Source: Solwaraspora sp. WMMA2056 (GTDB taxonomy: Bacteria; Actinomycetota; Actinomycetes; Mycobacteriales; Micromonosporaceae). Taken from it: a stretch of DNA of 64,000 nucleotides. The notes below the pieces were generated by a model. The model worked only from the letters and a program-made list of their open reading frames with translations. It searched no databases and was not told the DNA's origin. The translations under genes and the position numbers were made by a program. The stretch covers positions 4,588,001 through 4,652,000 of the forward strand of contig NZ_CP128360.1 in the NCBI RefSeq assembly GCF_030345095.1. Reading direction: 5' to 3'. Of the stretch, positions 17,191 through 25,988 are shown piece after piece; the first letter of the stretch is position 1; each line of letters begins with the position of its first letter.

Positions 17191-19769
17191 CGGTCGGTCT
17201 CCATGGCCAGGGCGGCTGCTTCGGTGCGGGTGCGGGCACCGAGTTTACGCATCCCGGCCCGGACGTGGGTTTCCACGGTTTCGGTGGAGATGCCGAGTTG
17301 GCCGGCGATGCGGCGGGTCGGCTCGCCCTGGGCGACCAGCCGCAGCACGTCACGTTCCCGGCCGGTGAGCAGCTCACCGTCGCGGGTGCCCCGGTCGTCG
17401 CGGCGTACCGCGTGCCGGCGCAGCGCACGTCGGCAGCGGCCCAGCAGTACGACCAGGCCGGCGCGCGCGGCGATGCGTTCCGCGGCGAGCAGGGCGGGCA
17501 CCGCGCGGTGCGGGTCGGCTTCGTGCAGGCCCTGGGCGAGCAGGCAGCGGACCTGTTCGCGAACGCTGACGTCGGGCCAGGTGGCGGCGGCGGCGCCGAA
17601 CCGGCGCGGGTCGGCCGTCGACCAGGCGGCCAGCGTCGCCGCTACCGGTGCCGGCAGCGTCGGTGGTGTCCCGGCGGCCGGCGGCGGTGTCACCGTGGGG
17701 GTGTCGTGGGCGGCCCAGTGGGCGGTGATCCGCCGCAGTCCGTCGACCAGCGGTGACGCGCTCGGCGCAGCGGCGGCACCGGTGGTCGGGTCGGTGCCGG
17801 CAGGCGCGGCGGCTCTGTCGGGTTGACCGTCGAGCCAGGCCGCTTCCCGGGCGACCCAGTCCAGCAGGCCCGGCGGCGGCGCGGTCGCGGTGGTGGCGGC
17901 GGCGAGCCGGGCCCGGGCGGCCGCGAGCAGTCCGCCGTCGGCTTCGAGCAGGCCCGCCGTGGCGGTGGCGTAGCGGTGGGCGGTGGCGGGCAGGGTGCGG
18001 TCGGTGAGGTCGGCGGCGGCGCGCAGCAGCGCGTCGGTGGCGGTGGGCAGTGTGTCGGTGGGTGCGGGCGGGTCGTCGCCGACCGGGCCGGGCTGGTCCC
18101 CTGCCGACGGTTCACCGCGCAGTGCCAGGCACCACAGGCGGGCGGCGAGGAAACGGGTCTGCCAGCTGTAGGCCAGGTCGGCGGCGCAGGCGGCCGCGGC
18201 GGCGGTGGCGGCGTGCGCGGCCTCGGCGAGCCGGCCGTCGCCGGTGAGGGTCTCGACCAGCTGCCAGGCGCTCCACCGGGCGGTCAGCAGGTCGCCGTCG
18301 GCGGCCGCCGAGGCGGCGGTGCCGGCGAGCCGGTGTTCCCAGCCGGGGGTGCGGTCGGCGGCGGCGACGGCGGCCAGCGCCGCGCGCAGGCCGACGTGGG
18401 TCGGCGTGGCGCCGTGGCGGGCGGTGACGGCGGCGGCACGGCGGGCCGCCGCCGTCGGGTCGACGGCGAGGTCGGCCAGCAGCAGCACCCGGTCGGCGGT
18501 CGCGGCGGGCGGCGACGTGGCGGCCGGGTGGTCGGTGACGCGGGCGGCCAGGGCGGCGGCGGTGGCGCGGGCGGCGGCGAGCTCCCCGGCCTGCAGCAGC
18601 GCTTCGGCGCGCAGGGCGGCGACCTCGTCGCTGACGTCGGAGTCGGCGGCGTCGAGCAGGGTCAGGGCGTGGCGGGGCCGGCCGGTGGTCAGGGCGGCCC
18701 GGGCCGCGTCGAGCCGCACGGTGGCGGTGGCGGCGGGCTGGTCGCAGGCGAACAGCAGCGCCTCGGCGCGGGCGCCGCCGGTGGTGGCGTCGGCGGCAGC
18801 GGTCACGGCCCGCTGGTAGGCGGCGTCGGTGTCGCCGGCGGCGGCGAGGTGCCGGGCGGCTTCCAGAGGGTCGGTGACCAGGTCGGCGAGGCGTCGGTGC
18901 AGGGCTCGGCGGCTGGCGGCGTCGAGCAGGCCGGCGGCCACGTCGGCCTGGTACGGCGACACCGGGGTGATCAGGCCGGTGGCGGCGGTGACCAGGCCGG
19001 CGTCGGTGAGTTCGGCGACGCCGTCGCCGAGAGCGGCGGCGGGTGCCGGCCGGCCGAGCAGGCCGAGGGCGGCCAGGGCGGTGCGGGCCGGCCGGGTGAG
19101 GTCGGCCAGGGCGGCGGCGACGGCGTAGGCGACCTGGTCGAGGTCGGTGGTGTCGGGTGGCGGCGGCGAGGTGCGGGCGGTGCGGTGGCGGGCCAGGGCG
19201 GTGGCGGCCAGCGGGTTGCCGCCGGCGCGTCGGGCCAGGTCGGTGACGGTCGCCGGGTCCAGGCCGGGGGCGGTACGGCGGATCAGGTCGGCGGTGGCCG
19301 TCGGGTCCAGCGCCGGGAGCGCCAGCCACAGGGCGTCGCCGTCGCGCAGCGGGTCGATGGCGGCGGCGGGCAGCGGGTGCGGGGTGCGCAGGGCGACGAC
19401 GACCCGGCAGTGGCGGGCCACGGCGGGCAGGGCGGCGACGGTGACCGGGTCGGCCCACTGCAGGTCGTCGAGGACGAGCAGGCCGTGGCGTACCCGGGAG
19501 CGGACCGCCTCGGCGAGCAGCGCCACGTCGTGGGTGGGTAGCCGGACCCGCAGGGCGTGGCTGAGGGGGAACGCGGGGACGTGGCGCAGGGCGGTGAGAG
19601 CGCCGCCGGGGTGGACCGGGCCGGGCGACGCCGTGGCGACGCGGCGCAGCGTGGTGGTGCGGCCGCTGCCGGGCACGCCGGTGATGACGACGAGGCCGGG
19701 GCGGGTGAGCCGGGCGGCGGCGGCCGCCGCCACGTCGGTGGCGTGAGCGCCGTCGGCTGGTTGCCGCAC
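17187..19769 (-). CDS. LuxR-family AAA ATPase regulator (LAL type)
   Basis: 860-residue large ATP-binding LuxR regulator. Walker A GVPGSGRTT at residues 31-39, Walker B LLVLDDLQWAD near 107, an ATPase region to about residue 330, then a long Ala-rich helical, TPR-like middle (350-780) and a classical C-terminal LuxR helix-turn-helix (LTGRERDVLRLVAQGEPTRR then ISTETVETHVRAGMRKLGA). GTG 19769 is preceded by GGGGGAGGACGG and gives a short N-terminus before Walker A; the frame stays open far upstream without coding character. It is divergent from the dynamin-like operon (172 bases between starts) and coupled to the small LuxR-like gene downstream. Targets unknown; the divergent operon is a candidate. 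Confidence 0.93.
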   Translation of the reverse strand: MRQPADGAHATDVAAAAAARLTRPGLVVITGVPGSGRTTTLRRVATASPGPVHPGGALTALRHVPAFPLSHALRVRLPTHDVALLAEAVRSRVRHGLLVLDDLQWADPVTVAALPAVARHCRVVVALRTPHPLPAAAIDPLRDGDALWLALPALDPTATADLIRRTAPGLDPATVTDLARRAGGNPLAATALARHRTARTSPPPPDTTDLDQVAYAVAAALADLTRPARTALAALGLLGRPAPAAALGDGVAELTDAGLVTAATGLITPVSPYQADVAAGLLDAASRRALHRRLADLVTDPLEAARHLAAAGDTDAAYQRAVTAAADATTGGARAEALLFACDQPAATATVRLDAARAALTTGRPRHALTLLDAADSDVSDEVAALRAEALLQAGELAAARATAAALAARVTDHPAATSPPAATADRVLLLADLAVDPTAAARRAAAVTARHGATPTHVGLRAALAAVAAADRTPGWEHRLAGTAASAAADGDLLTARWSAWQLVETLTGDGRLAEAAHAATAAAAACAADLAYSWQTRFLAARLWCLALRGEPSAGDQPGPVGDDPPAPTDTLPTATDALLRAAADLTDRTLPATAHRYATATAGLLEADGGLLAAARARLAAATTATAPPPGLLDWVAREAAWLDGQPDRAAAPAGTDPTTGAAAAPSASPLVDGLRRITAHWAAHDTPTVTPPPAAGTPPTLPAPVAATLAAWSTADPRRFGAAAATWPDVSVREQVRCLLAQGLHEADPHRAVPALLAAERIAARAGLVVLLGRCRRALRRHAVRRDDRGTRDGELLTGRERDVLRLVAQGEPTRRIAGQLGISTETVETHVRAGMRKLGARTRTEAAALAMETDR

Positions 19770-19941
19770 CCGTCCTCCCCCGCTTTTCCGGCTCGTGGCC
19801 CTCCCCGGGCGAAGGTGGCACGAACATGGGATCCTGCGCCGGAGAGGATATTCGTACTGTGGATGTCGGTGGTGGGCGCACCACCGCGTGCCGTGCTGTC
19901 GGGAGGACGACCAGCGAGATGAGCGGGTACCACCGTTGGGC

Positions 19942-21525
19942 GTGGCGTCATTGTCGCCGACCCTGTGGGGCGGTGACCAATCCGTGGGTGCGGGGCCGTT
20001 GAGCAGCCGGGTCGCGGCGTTGTGTGACGAGGTGGGTCCCCGGGTGGGTGCGCCGACCGGTGGTGAGGTGGCGCGGGTCCGGCGGCGGTTGGACGAGCCG
20101 CTGCGGGTGGCGATCGCCGGGCGGCTCAAGGCGGGCAAGTCGACGCTGGTCAACGCGTTGATCGGGCGGCGGGTGGCGCCGACGGAGGTTGGTGAGTGCA
20201 CCCGGGTGGTCACCCAGTTCCGGTACGGCACCGCCGACCGGGTGGACGTGGTGCGCCGCGACGGCGTACGGGTCAGTCTGCCGTTGGATCCGACGGGGAT
20301 GATCCCGCAGCGGCTGGGGGTGCCGACGGCGCGGATCGCGTTCGTCGACGTCACCTTGACCAGTGACCATCTGCGGGAGTTGACGGTGATCGACACGCCG
20401 GGGCTGTCGTCGGCCAGCACCGGGGTCAGTGACGCGGCGCGCCGGTACCTGTTCGCCGGTGCCGGCGCGGACTCCCCAGACGCAGGTGAGGCGACGGCGC
20501 CGTTCGACGCCGGGATCGACGACGACTCCGTCGGGGCGGTCTCCGGCGCCGAGGCGATCGTGTACGTGTTCACCCAGTCGGTGCGTGACGACGACGTACG
20601 GGCGTTGGAGGCGTTCCGGGCGGTGTCGGCGCGGTTGTCGAGCAGCCCGATCAACTCGGTCGGGTTGTTCAACAAGGTCGACAAGTTGGTGGCCGGTGGT
20701 GCCGATCCGTGGCCGGTGGCGGCGCCGCTGGCCGCCGACCAGACGCGGGTGCTGCGTCGGATCGTGTCGGACGTGGTGCCGGCGGTCGGGTTGCTGGCGG
20801 AGACGACCGAGGCGGGCCGGTTGACGGCGGCCGACTGTGAGGCGTTGCGGACGTTGGCGCAGGTGCCGGCGGCGCAGTGGACGGTGCTGACCGCGTCGGT
20901 GGATCTGTTCGTGTCCCGGGACTGCCCGGTGCCGCGGGCGCAGCGGGAACGGCTGCTGGCGCTGCTGGACCTGTACGGGATCGGGTTCGCGGTGGCGCAG
21001 CTGCGGGCGGCGCCGCAGTTGGCGTCCGGGGACCTGGTGCGGGCGTTGTACGCGGCGTCGGGGTTTCCGCGGCTGCGGCACACCGTGGACGAGGCGTTCC
21101 GGTGGCGCACCGACGCGATCAAGGCCGGGTGGGCGTTGTCGACGCTGGAGAAGGTGGCCAGCCACACGGCGCATCCCGGTGACCGGGAGACGCTGCGCGA
21201 CGCGATCGAGCGGCTGCTGCACCAGCCGGAGTACCACCGGCTGCGGCTGCTGGAGGTGGCGCAGCAGGTGACCACGGGCAGTGTGGAGCTGCCGGAGGCG
21301 ATGGAGCAGGAGTTGACCCGGTTGGCGTTGTCGGCGGATCCGCGCTGGGTGCTGGAACTGCCGGCGGCGTCGGTGGAGCAGTTGGCGGCGGCGGCGGTGG
21401 AGGCGGCCACCCGGTGGCGGGTGTTCGCCGTCGCCGGGGCGTCGCCGGCGCAGTCACGGGTGGCGTTGGTGGCCCACCGGGGGTTCCATCTGCTGTCGCA
21501 GCAGGTACGGGCGGTGCGCCGGTGA
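19942..21525 (+). CDS. Dynamin-like GTPase 1
   Basis: About 527-residue large GTPase. G1 motif GRLKAGKST at residues 60-68, switch ECTRVVTQFRYG, G3 VIDTPGLSS and G4 NKVDKL (near residue 250) are all present, followed by a mostly helical C-terminus without a membrane hairpin. This is the bacterial dynamin/IniA-type layout; such proteins act on membranes. GTG 19942 is a cautious start; the frame is open to 19795, and a well-placed ribosome site (GGGAGGAC at 19900) precedes ATG 19919, which is out of frame, so the 5' end is uncertain. Its stop overlaps the next start (GTGA). In Streptomyces a dynamin pair (DynA/DynB) stabilises sporulation septa; a comparable role is inferred. Confidence 0.87.
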   Translation: MASLSPTLWGGDQSVGAGPLSSRVAALCDEVGPRVGAPTGGEVARVRRRLDEPLRVAIAGRLKAGKSTLVNALIGRRVAPTEVGECTRVVTQFRYGTADRVDVVRRDGVRVSLPLDPTGMIPQRLGVPTARIAFVDVTLTSDHLRELTVIDTPGLSSASTGVSDAARRYLFAGAGADSPDAGEATAPFDAGIDDDSVGAVSGAEAIVYVFTQSVRDDDVRALEAFRAVSARLSSSPINSVGLFNKVDKLVAGGADPWPVAAPLAADQTRVLRRIVSDVVPAVGLLAETTEAGRLTAADCEALRTLAQVPAAQWTVLTASVDLFVSRDCPVPRAQRERLLALLDLYGIGFAVAQLRAAPQLASGDLVRALYAASGFPRLRHTVDEAFRWRTDAIKAGWALSTLEKVASHTAHPGDRETLRDAIERLLHQPEYHRLRLLEVAQQVTTGSVELPEAMEQELTRLALSADPRWVLELPAASVEQLAAAAVEAATRWRVFAVAGASPAQSRVALVAHRGFHLLSQQVRAVRR

Positions 21526-23390
21526 GCGGCGGGGCCGGGTCGGCGGCGTTGGGCACGTTGCTGACCGGGGCGGTCGACACGTGTCTGGGGTTCGTGCGTG
21601 GCCTGGACCCGGACGCGGCGGCGGAGATCGACGCCCAGCGGCGCCGGGAGGTGACCCGGCCGTCGGTGGTGGTCGTCGGGGAAACGAAACGTGGCAAGAG
21701 TTCCCTGGTGAACGCGTTGATCGGGGTGACCGGGTTGTCGCCGGTGGACGCGGCGGTGGCGACGTCGGCGTACCTGGAGTTCGACCACGGGCCGGTGACG
21801 GCGGCGCGGGCGTTCGTGCCGGGTGAGGCCGAGGCGGTGGACGTGCCGGTGGACCGGCTGCGGGACTGGGCCACGGTGTCGGGGGTGCTGCCGCAGGGGG
21901 CGCGTCCGCCGAGGCGGATCGCGGTGACCTGCCCGGCGCCGCTGCTGCGGTACGTGTCGCTGGTGGACACCCCGGGCGCGGGTGGGCTGGACCCGGCGCA
22001 CACCGAGATCGCGTTGGACGCGGTGTCGCGGGCGGCGGCGCTGCTGTTCGTGGTGGACGCCTCGACCCCGTTCACCCAGCCGGAGCTGGATTTCCTGATC
22101 GAGGCGAGCAAGCGGGTCAACGTGGTGGTGTTCGCGTTGACGAAGACCGACGCTTACCCGGGTTGGCGCACGATCCTGGCCGACAACCGGGCCCAGCTGC
22201 AGGCGCACGCGCCCCGGTTCGCGGCCGCCGCGTGGTTCCCGGTGTCGGCGCGGCTGGCCGAGTTGGCGTTGACCCTGCCGGCGGCCGACGCCGGTGAACT
22301 GGTCGACGCCTCCCAGGTGGCGCCGCTGCAGCATGCGCTGATCGAGCTCGCCGGCAACGGTCACCTGTTGGCGCAGGCGAACGTGCTGCGGACGATCCGC
22401 AGCGAGCTGGTGCGGCTGGACCTGACGGTCGGGCAGCAGGTCGCCGCGTGTGACCCGGACCCGGGTGAGGTGCAGCGGGCGAAGCAGGAACGGGCCGGGT
22501 TGGCGGCCCGGAAACGGACCGAGTCGCGGCAGTGGTCGTTGGCGTTGAACACCGAGACGCAGCGGGCCCGGGTGGAGGCCACCGGTCGGCTGCGGACGGC
22601 GGTCGGTGGGCTGCAGGAGCAGTTCCTGGCCCGGATCGACGCGGCCCGGGGTGAGGCGTTGAAGCAGTTGCCGGCCGAGCTGGACCGGGCGTTGCACGCG
22701 GTGTCGCTGCGGTTCTCCCACGAGTTGCAGGCCCGGTTCCGGACGGTCGCCGAACGGACCCTGGCGCAGGTGTTCCCGCCGGCCGAGTTGCAGTTCGTGG
22801 TGGGTCGGATCAACGCCACGTTGCGGCACACGTTGGCGAGCCGGCCGCGACGTGACGGCGGCGGCGCCGACAACGTGATGGTCGCGTTGTCGGCCGGTGG
22901 GATGGCGTTCATGGCCGGGCGGGGCGTCGCGGCGGGCGCGTCGGCGTTGGGCGCCGGCGCGGTGGTCGGCGGTGGGCTGCTGGTGCCGGTCGCCGGTCTC
23001 GGGCTGGGGTTGGCCGCCGGGGCGTTCATCCTGTACCGGCGGCGGGTCGCCGCCGACCGGCAGCAGGCCCGGATGTGGCTGCGGGAGGTGCTCGGTGAGG
23101 CGCGGGCGGCGTTGACCGACGAGCTGGCGCAGCGGTTCACCGACCTGCAGTACGCGTTGACGGTGGCGTTGGACGACGCGATCGAGCGGCGGCTGGCCGA
23201 GTTGGACGCGCACATCGCCGAGATCGACGCGGCGGCGGCGCGGGACAAGGCGCAGCGGACGCGGCGGCGGTCGGCGTTGCAGGCCCGGCGGGACACGATC
23301 CGGGCCCGGGTGAAGCAGGTCGACGAGGTGCTGGCCCGGGCCCGGGTGTTGGCGCCGACGGTCCCGGCGGCGGAGGCGGTGGCACGGTGA
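21522..23390 (+). CDS. Dynamin-like GTPase 2 with membrane hairpin
   Basis: 622-residue partner GTPase. G1 GETKRGKSS at residues 53-61, G3 SLVDTPGAGG, G4 ALTKTDAYPG (TKxD in place of NKxD). Residues about 455-508 form a long hydrophobic hairpin (ALSAGGMAFMAGRGVAAGAS, then LLVPVAGLGLGLAAGAFILY) like the paddle or membrane segment of bacterial dynamins; helical segments before and after supply the stalk (ELQARFRTVAERTLAQVF; LAELDAHIAEIDAAAARDKA). GTG 21522 overlaps the upstream stop by 4 bases. The pair of a soluble and a membrane-inserted dynamin in one operon suggests hetero-oligomers acting on the cell membrane. Confidence 0.9.
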   Translation: MSGGAGSAALGTLLTGAVDTCLGFVRGLDPDAAAEIDAQRRREVTRPSVVVVGETKRGKSSLVNALIGVTGLSPVDAAVATSAYLEFDHGPVTAARAFVPGEAEAVDVPVDRLRDWATVSGVLPQGARPPRRIAVTCPAPLLRYVSLVDTPGAGGLDPAHTEIALDAVSRAAALLFVVDASTPFTQPELDFLIEASKRVNVVVFALTKTDAYPGWRTILADNRAQLQAHAPRFAAAAWFPVSARLAELALTLPAADAGELVDASQVAPLQHALIELAGNGHLLAQANVLRTIRSELVRLDLTVGQQVAACDPDPGEVQRAKQERAGLAARKRTESRQWSLALNTETQRARVEATGRLRTAVGGLQEQFLARIDAARGEALKQLPAELDRALHAVSLRFSHELQARFRTVAERTLAQVFPPAELQFVVGRINATLRHTLASRPRRDGGGADNVMVALSAGGMAFMAGRGVAAGASALGAGAVVGGGLLVPVAGLGLGLAAGAFILYRRRVAADRQQARMWLREVLGEARAALTDELAQRFTDLQYALTVALDDAIERRLAELDAHIAEIDAAAARDKAQRTRRRSALQARRDTIRARVKQVDEVLARARVLAPTVPAAEAVAR

Positions 23391-24055
23391 ACAGCGACTT
23401 CGGCGACTGGCCCGGTGACGACTTCCCGGGTGACGAGTTCCCTGGTGACGACGCCGACACCGCCGACCTGGGTGGTGGTGGCGACGGGTTGCCGCAGGAA
23501 GGGTTCGGCCCCGCCGACGCGGTGTCGGGGTTCGGCTCCGCCGACGACGTGCCGCTCGGCGACGACAGCGACGATGTCGACGACGGTCGTGGCGGTGACG
23601 GCGGCGGGGGTGCGGGTGCGTTGAGTTACGGCGGCGACCTGTCCGGGCCGGACCCCGACGGCGGCGACGACGCGGACACGGCGCCGGCGGAGGCGGGTTT
23701 CGGTGCCGCGCCGGCGGCCGAGTCCGGGTTCGGCCCGGCCGACCCGCCGCCCGGTGCCGACCCGGACGCCCCGGCCGGTGTCGACGAGTGGTCGGCGGCG
23801 GCGTTCCCGCCGCCGCTGGACCCGTCCGGGGTGCCGACCCCGGTCGACGGCTGGCCGTGGGCGGATCCCGATCTGATCGGCGGCGGGTCCGTCGGCGACG
23901 CCGCAGGTCCGGGCGGTGAACCGGTCGGCCCGGCGGACGTGGCCGGCTACGCCGGCCTCACCGACGACGACGGCGGTACGCGGCAGTGGGCGACGCTGAT
24001 CGCCTCCGACGATCCGGCGACCAGCACCCTGGCGCGGTTCTGGTCCGGCGGCTGA
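23387..24055 (+). CDS. Acidic low-complexity protein, third gene of the dynamin operon
   Basis: 222 residues, no known family. Very rich in Asp, Gly, Pro and Ala, with repeated short blocks (PGDDFPGDEFPGDD; GFGPADAV, GFGSADDV, AGFGAAP, SGFGPAD), then a Trp-containing tail (DEWSAAAFPPPLDP, DGWPWADPDL, TRQWATLIASDDPATSTLARFW) that looks like a short ordered interaction segment. There is no signal or membrane helix, so it is probably an intrinsically disordered cytoplasmic protein. Its GTG overlaps the stop of the second GTPase by 4 bases. An adaptor or regulator of the GTPases is a reasonable guess, no more. Confidence 0.8.
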   Translation: MNSDFGDWPGDDFPGDEFPGDDADTADLGGGGDGLPQEGFGPADAVSGFGSADDVPLGDDSDDVDDGRGGDGGGGAGALSYGGDLSGPDPDGGDDADTAPAEAGFGAAPAAESGFGPADPPPGADPDAPAGVDEWSAAAFPPPLDPSGVPTPVDGWPWADPDLIGGGSVGDAAGPGGEPVGPADVAGYAGLTDDDGGTRQWATLIASDDPATSTLARFWSGG

Positions 24056-24116
24056 CCTCGGGCGGCTGTCCGACGCGATCCGCGCGGCGGCGATCCCGTG
24101 ACCTGCGGTGCCGGTT

Positions 24117-24527
24117 TCAGCCGGCCGACGCCGCCGGTGGACGCGGCACGGCGCAGGCGGCGGTGCCGCCTGGCAGCCGGTGCCGGTTCGCGGCGACCCA
24201 GCGGTACACCGGCCAGGCCAGGGCGGTCACCGGACGCAGACCGAGAACGGCGCCGGCGGCCCGCCACAGCGGGTTGCTGGTACGCAGCAGCGCGGCGATC
24301 GCCACCGGCCCGGCACCGGCCGCGCCGGTGGTGCCGGCGGGCACCCACTGCACGGCCGTCGTGCCCTGCTCCCGGGTGAGCCCGAGCGCCGGCAGGTCGG
24401 CCCACTGCCACGGTACGAGGGTCGCCTTGTGTGGCACCCGCCGTTCGATGAACCGTACGCACATAGTGCAGAACGCGCAGTCGCCGTCGCAGACGAACGT
24501 GCCTTCGGGTTCTCCGGTGCCGGTCAC
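24117..24527 (-). CDS. DCC family thiol-disulfide oxidoreductase (DUF393)
   Basis: 136 residues. The N-terminal block TFVCDGDCAFCTMCVRFIERR carries the D-G-x-C-x-x-C motif that names the DCC family; LVPWQWADLPALGLT, VQWVP and the tail LRPVTALAWPVYRWVAANRHRLPGG are the usual further blocks. Such proteins have a thioredoxin-like fold and presumed redox activity on unknown partners. GTG 24527 is taken as start because it fits the family length; the frame is open to 24581. It converges on the dynamin operon (61 bases between ends). Confidence 0.9.
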   Translation of the reverse strand: MTGTGEPEGTFVCDGDCAFCTMCVRFIERRVPHKATLVPWQWADLPALGLTREQGTTAVQWVPAGTTGAAGAGPVAIAALLRTSNPLWRAAGAVLGLRPVTALAWPVYRWVAANRHRLPGGTAACAVPRPPAASAG

Positions 24528-24738
24528 GTGGTGATTGTCCCGCGTCGGCGGCGGCCGGTGCCACCGGTTGTGTCGGATCACCCACCACCGGCGGCGGGGC
24601 GACGCCGCAGCCGGCCGCGCCGAATCCCCGCGACGGGCCCACGCGATCTCGCGGTCAGTGCCCCGCGCCGCACCGCGCTACGGGGACGTGCGTAGTCTGG
24701 TCCGGACTCGAGTCGGGACCGCTGCGTTCGGGGGCGCA

Positions 24739-25962
24739 GTGCTGAGTCAGCTGGCACGTCAGGGCACCATCAGTCGACGCGACGTCGCGGTGATCGCGGC
24801 GTGGGCGTTCGTGATCGCCGCCGCCGCAGGCCAGGTGGCGGGCGCGTTTCTCCGACCACCAGGCGAGCGTCTCACCGACCTCAACGTCTACTGGGGCGCC
24901 GTTCGTCTCATGTTGCGCGGCGGAGACCTGTACGGGTTCTCCGGCCATGACGGAGCTCCGTTCACGTATCCGCCGTTTGCGGGACTGCTGTTCGTCAGCA
25001 TCGCCGTCTTCCCGGAAGTCATCATCCAGGTCCTGTGGACGGCAGTCACGCTGATCGCTGTCGTCTTCGCGGGATGTCTGCTTCGTGATGCGGTCGTCGG
25101 CCGCACGGGCACGCTGCCCGCCCTACCCGTCGTCTGCCTCCTGCTATTTCTGTCCGCACCGGTTTCCAGTAACATCCGCTTCGGTCAGATCAGCTTCTTC
25201 CTGGGCGTACTGGTTCTGATTGACTGCCTGGACACCGTCCCGGCCCGCTACCGGGGAGTCGCGACCGGGGTCGCCACGGCCATCAAGCTCACACCCGCTA
25301 TTTTCATCGCCTACTGGTGCGTCTCCGGCCAATGGCGGAAGGCGATCACCGCAAGTGCAGCGTTTCTGGCATCGACTGCCTTGGCGTGGCTGATTCTGCC
25401 CGCCGAGTCGATTCGTTTCTGGTTCACCGAGATCTGGAGTGTCGACCGGATTGGGAACATCGTCACCACCGGAAATCAGTCGCTCAACGCGGTGCTGCTG
25501 AGATTCGACGTAGCCGACGACGCCCGTACCCTGGCGGTCGGCGGGCTCGGCCTCCTGGTAGTCGGCATCGCCTTCTATCGTGCGGTACGCGCATCCCGAC
25601 GTGGATGGAACCTGGCGGCTGCGGTCATTGTCGGCGCGGCGGGTCTCGTTGTTTCCCCGGTGTCGTGGACGCACCACCAGATCTGGTTGGTCTTCGCGGC
25701 GCTGTGCGTCGTGTCCGCTCACCGGAGATACAACATCGCGTGGTCGGTGTCGGTGGCCTTCCTGATGATTGCCCCGGTCACCTCGGTCGGTGGCGATCTG
25801 CTCGGCGACGCCGTCGCCGGCAACCTCCGTTTCGGGCTGGCTGTCGCTGTGGCCTGTTTCGTTCCGCTGCAGGATGCGCGACGCCCCACAGGCACCGGGG
25901 AGCGGACCGCACCGCGGCAGCCGGGCGCGGTCACCGCCGCGCTGGACCGGACCGCACCGTGA
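24739..25962 (+). CDS. Glycosyltransferase family 87 (DUF2029) membrane protein
   Basis: About 407 residues with roughly ten membrane segments. The periplasmic loop after the first segment has the GT87 pattern LTDLNVYWGAVRLMLRGGDLYG with the catalytic-type Asp and FTYPPFAGLLF; RFGQISFFLGVLVLID, AIKLTPAIFIAYW and TGNQSLNAVLLRF are further family blocks. GT87 enzymes such as PimE use polyprenyl-phosphate sugars to glycosylate lipids outside the membrane. GTG 24739, preceded by GGGGGCGCA, is chosen over upstream starts whose residues lack membrane-protein character. Third positions hold visibly more A and T (for example ctgtcgctgtggcctgtttc) than in neighbouring genes, hinting at acquisition by transfer. 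Confidence 0.86.
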   Translation: MLSQLARQGTISRRDVAVIAAWAFVIAAAAGQVAGAFLRPPGERLTDLNVYWGAVRLMLRGGDLYGFSGHDGAPFTYPPFAGLLFVSIAVFPEVIIQVLWTAVTLIAVVFAGCLLRDAVVGRTGTLPALPVVCLLLFLSAPVSSNIRFGQISFFLGVLVLIDCLDTVPARYRGVATGVATAIKLTPAIFIAYWCVSGQWRKAITASAAFLASTALAWLILPAESIRFWFTEIWSVDRIGNIVTTGNQSLNAVLLRFDVADDARTLAVGGLGLLVVGIAFYRAVRASRRGWNLAAAVIVGAAGLVVSPVSWTHHQIWLVFAALCVVSAHRRYNIAWSVSVAFLMIAPVTSVGGDLLGDAVAGNLRFGLAVAVACFVPLQDARRPTGTGERTAPRQPGAVTAALDRTAP

Positions 25963-25988
25963 CCTCCCGGTCCTGGACCCTGCCCTGC

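Noticed and set aside
17187-23213. A 2008-codon minus-strand frame crossing the dynamin genes
   Set aside because: Only the part from 19769 down has protein family character; the rest is Arg/Gln/Pro-rich antisense of the GTPase genes, an effect of high GC.
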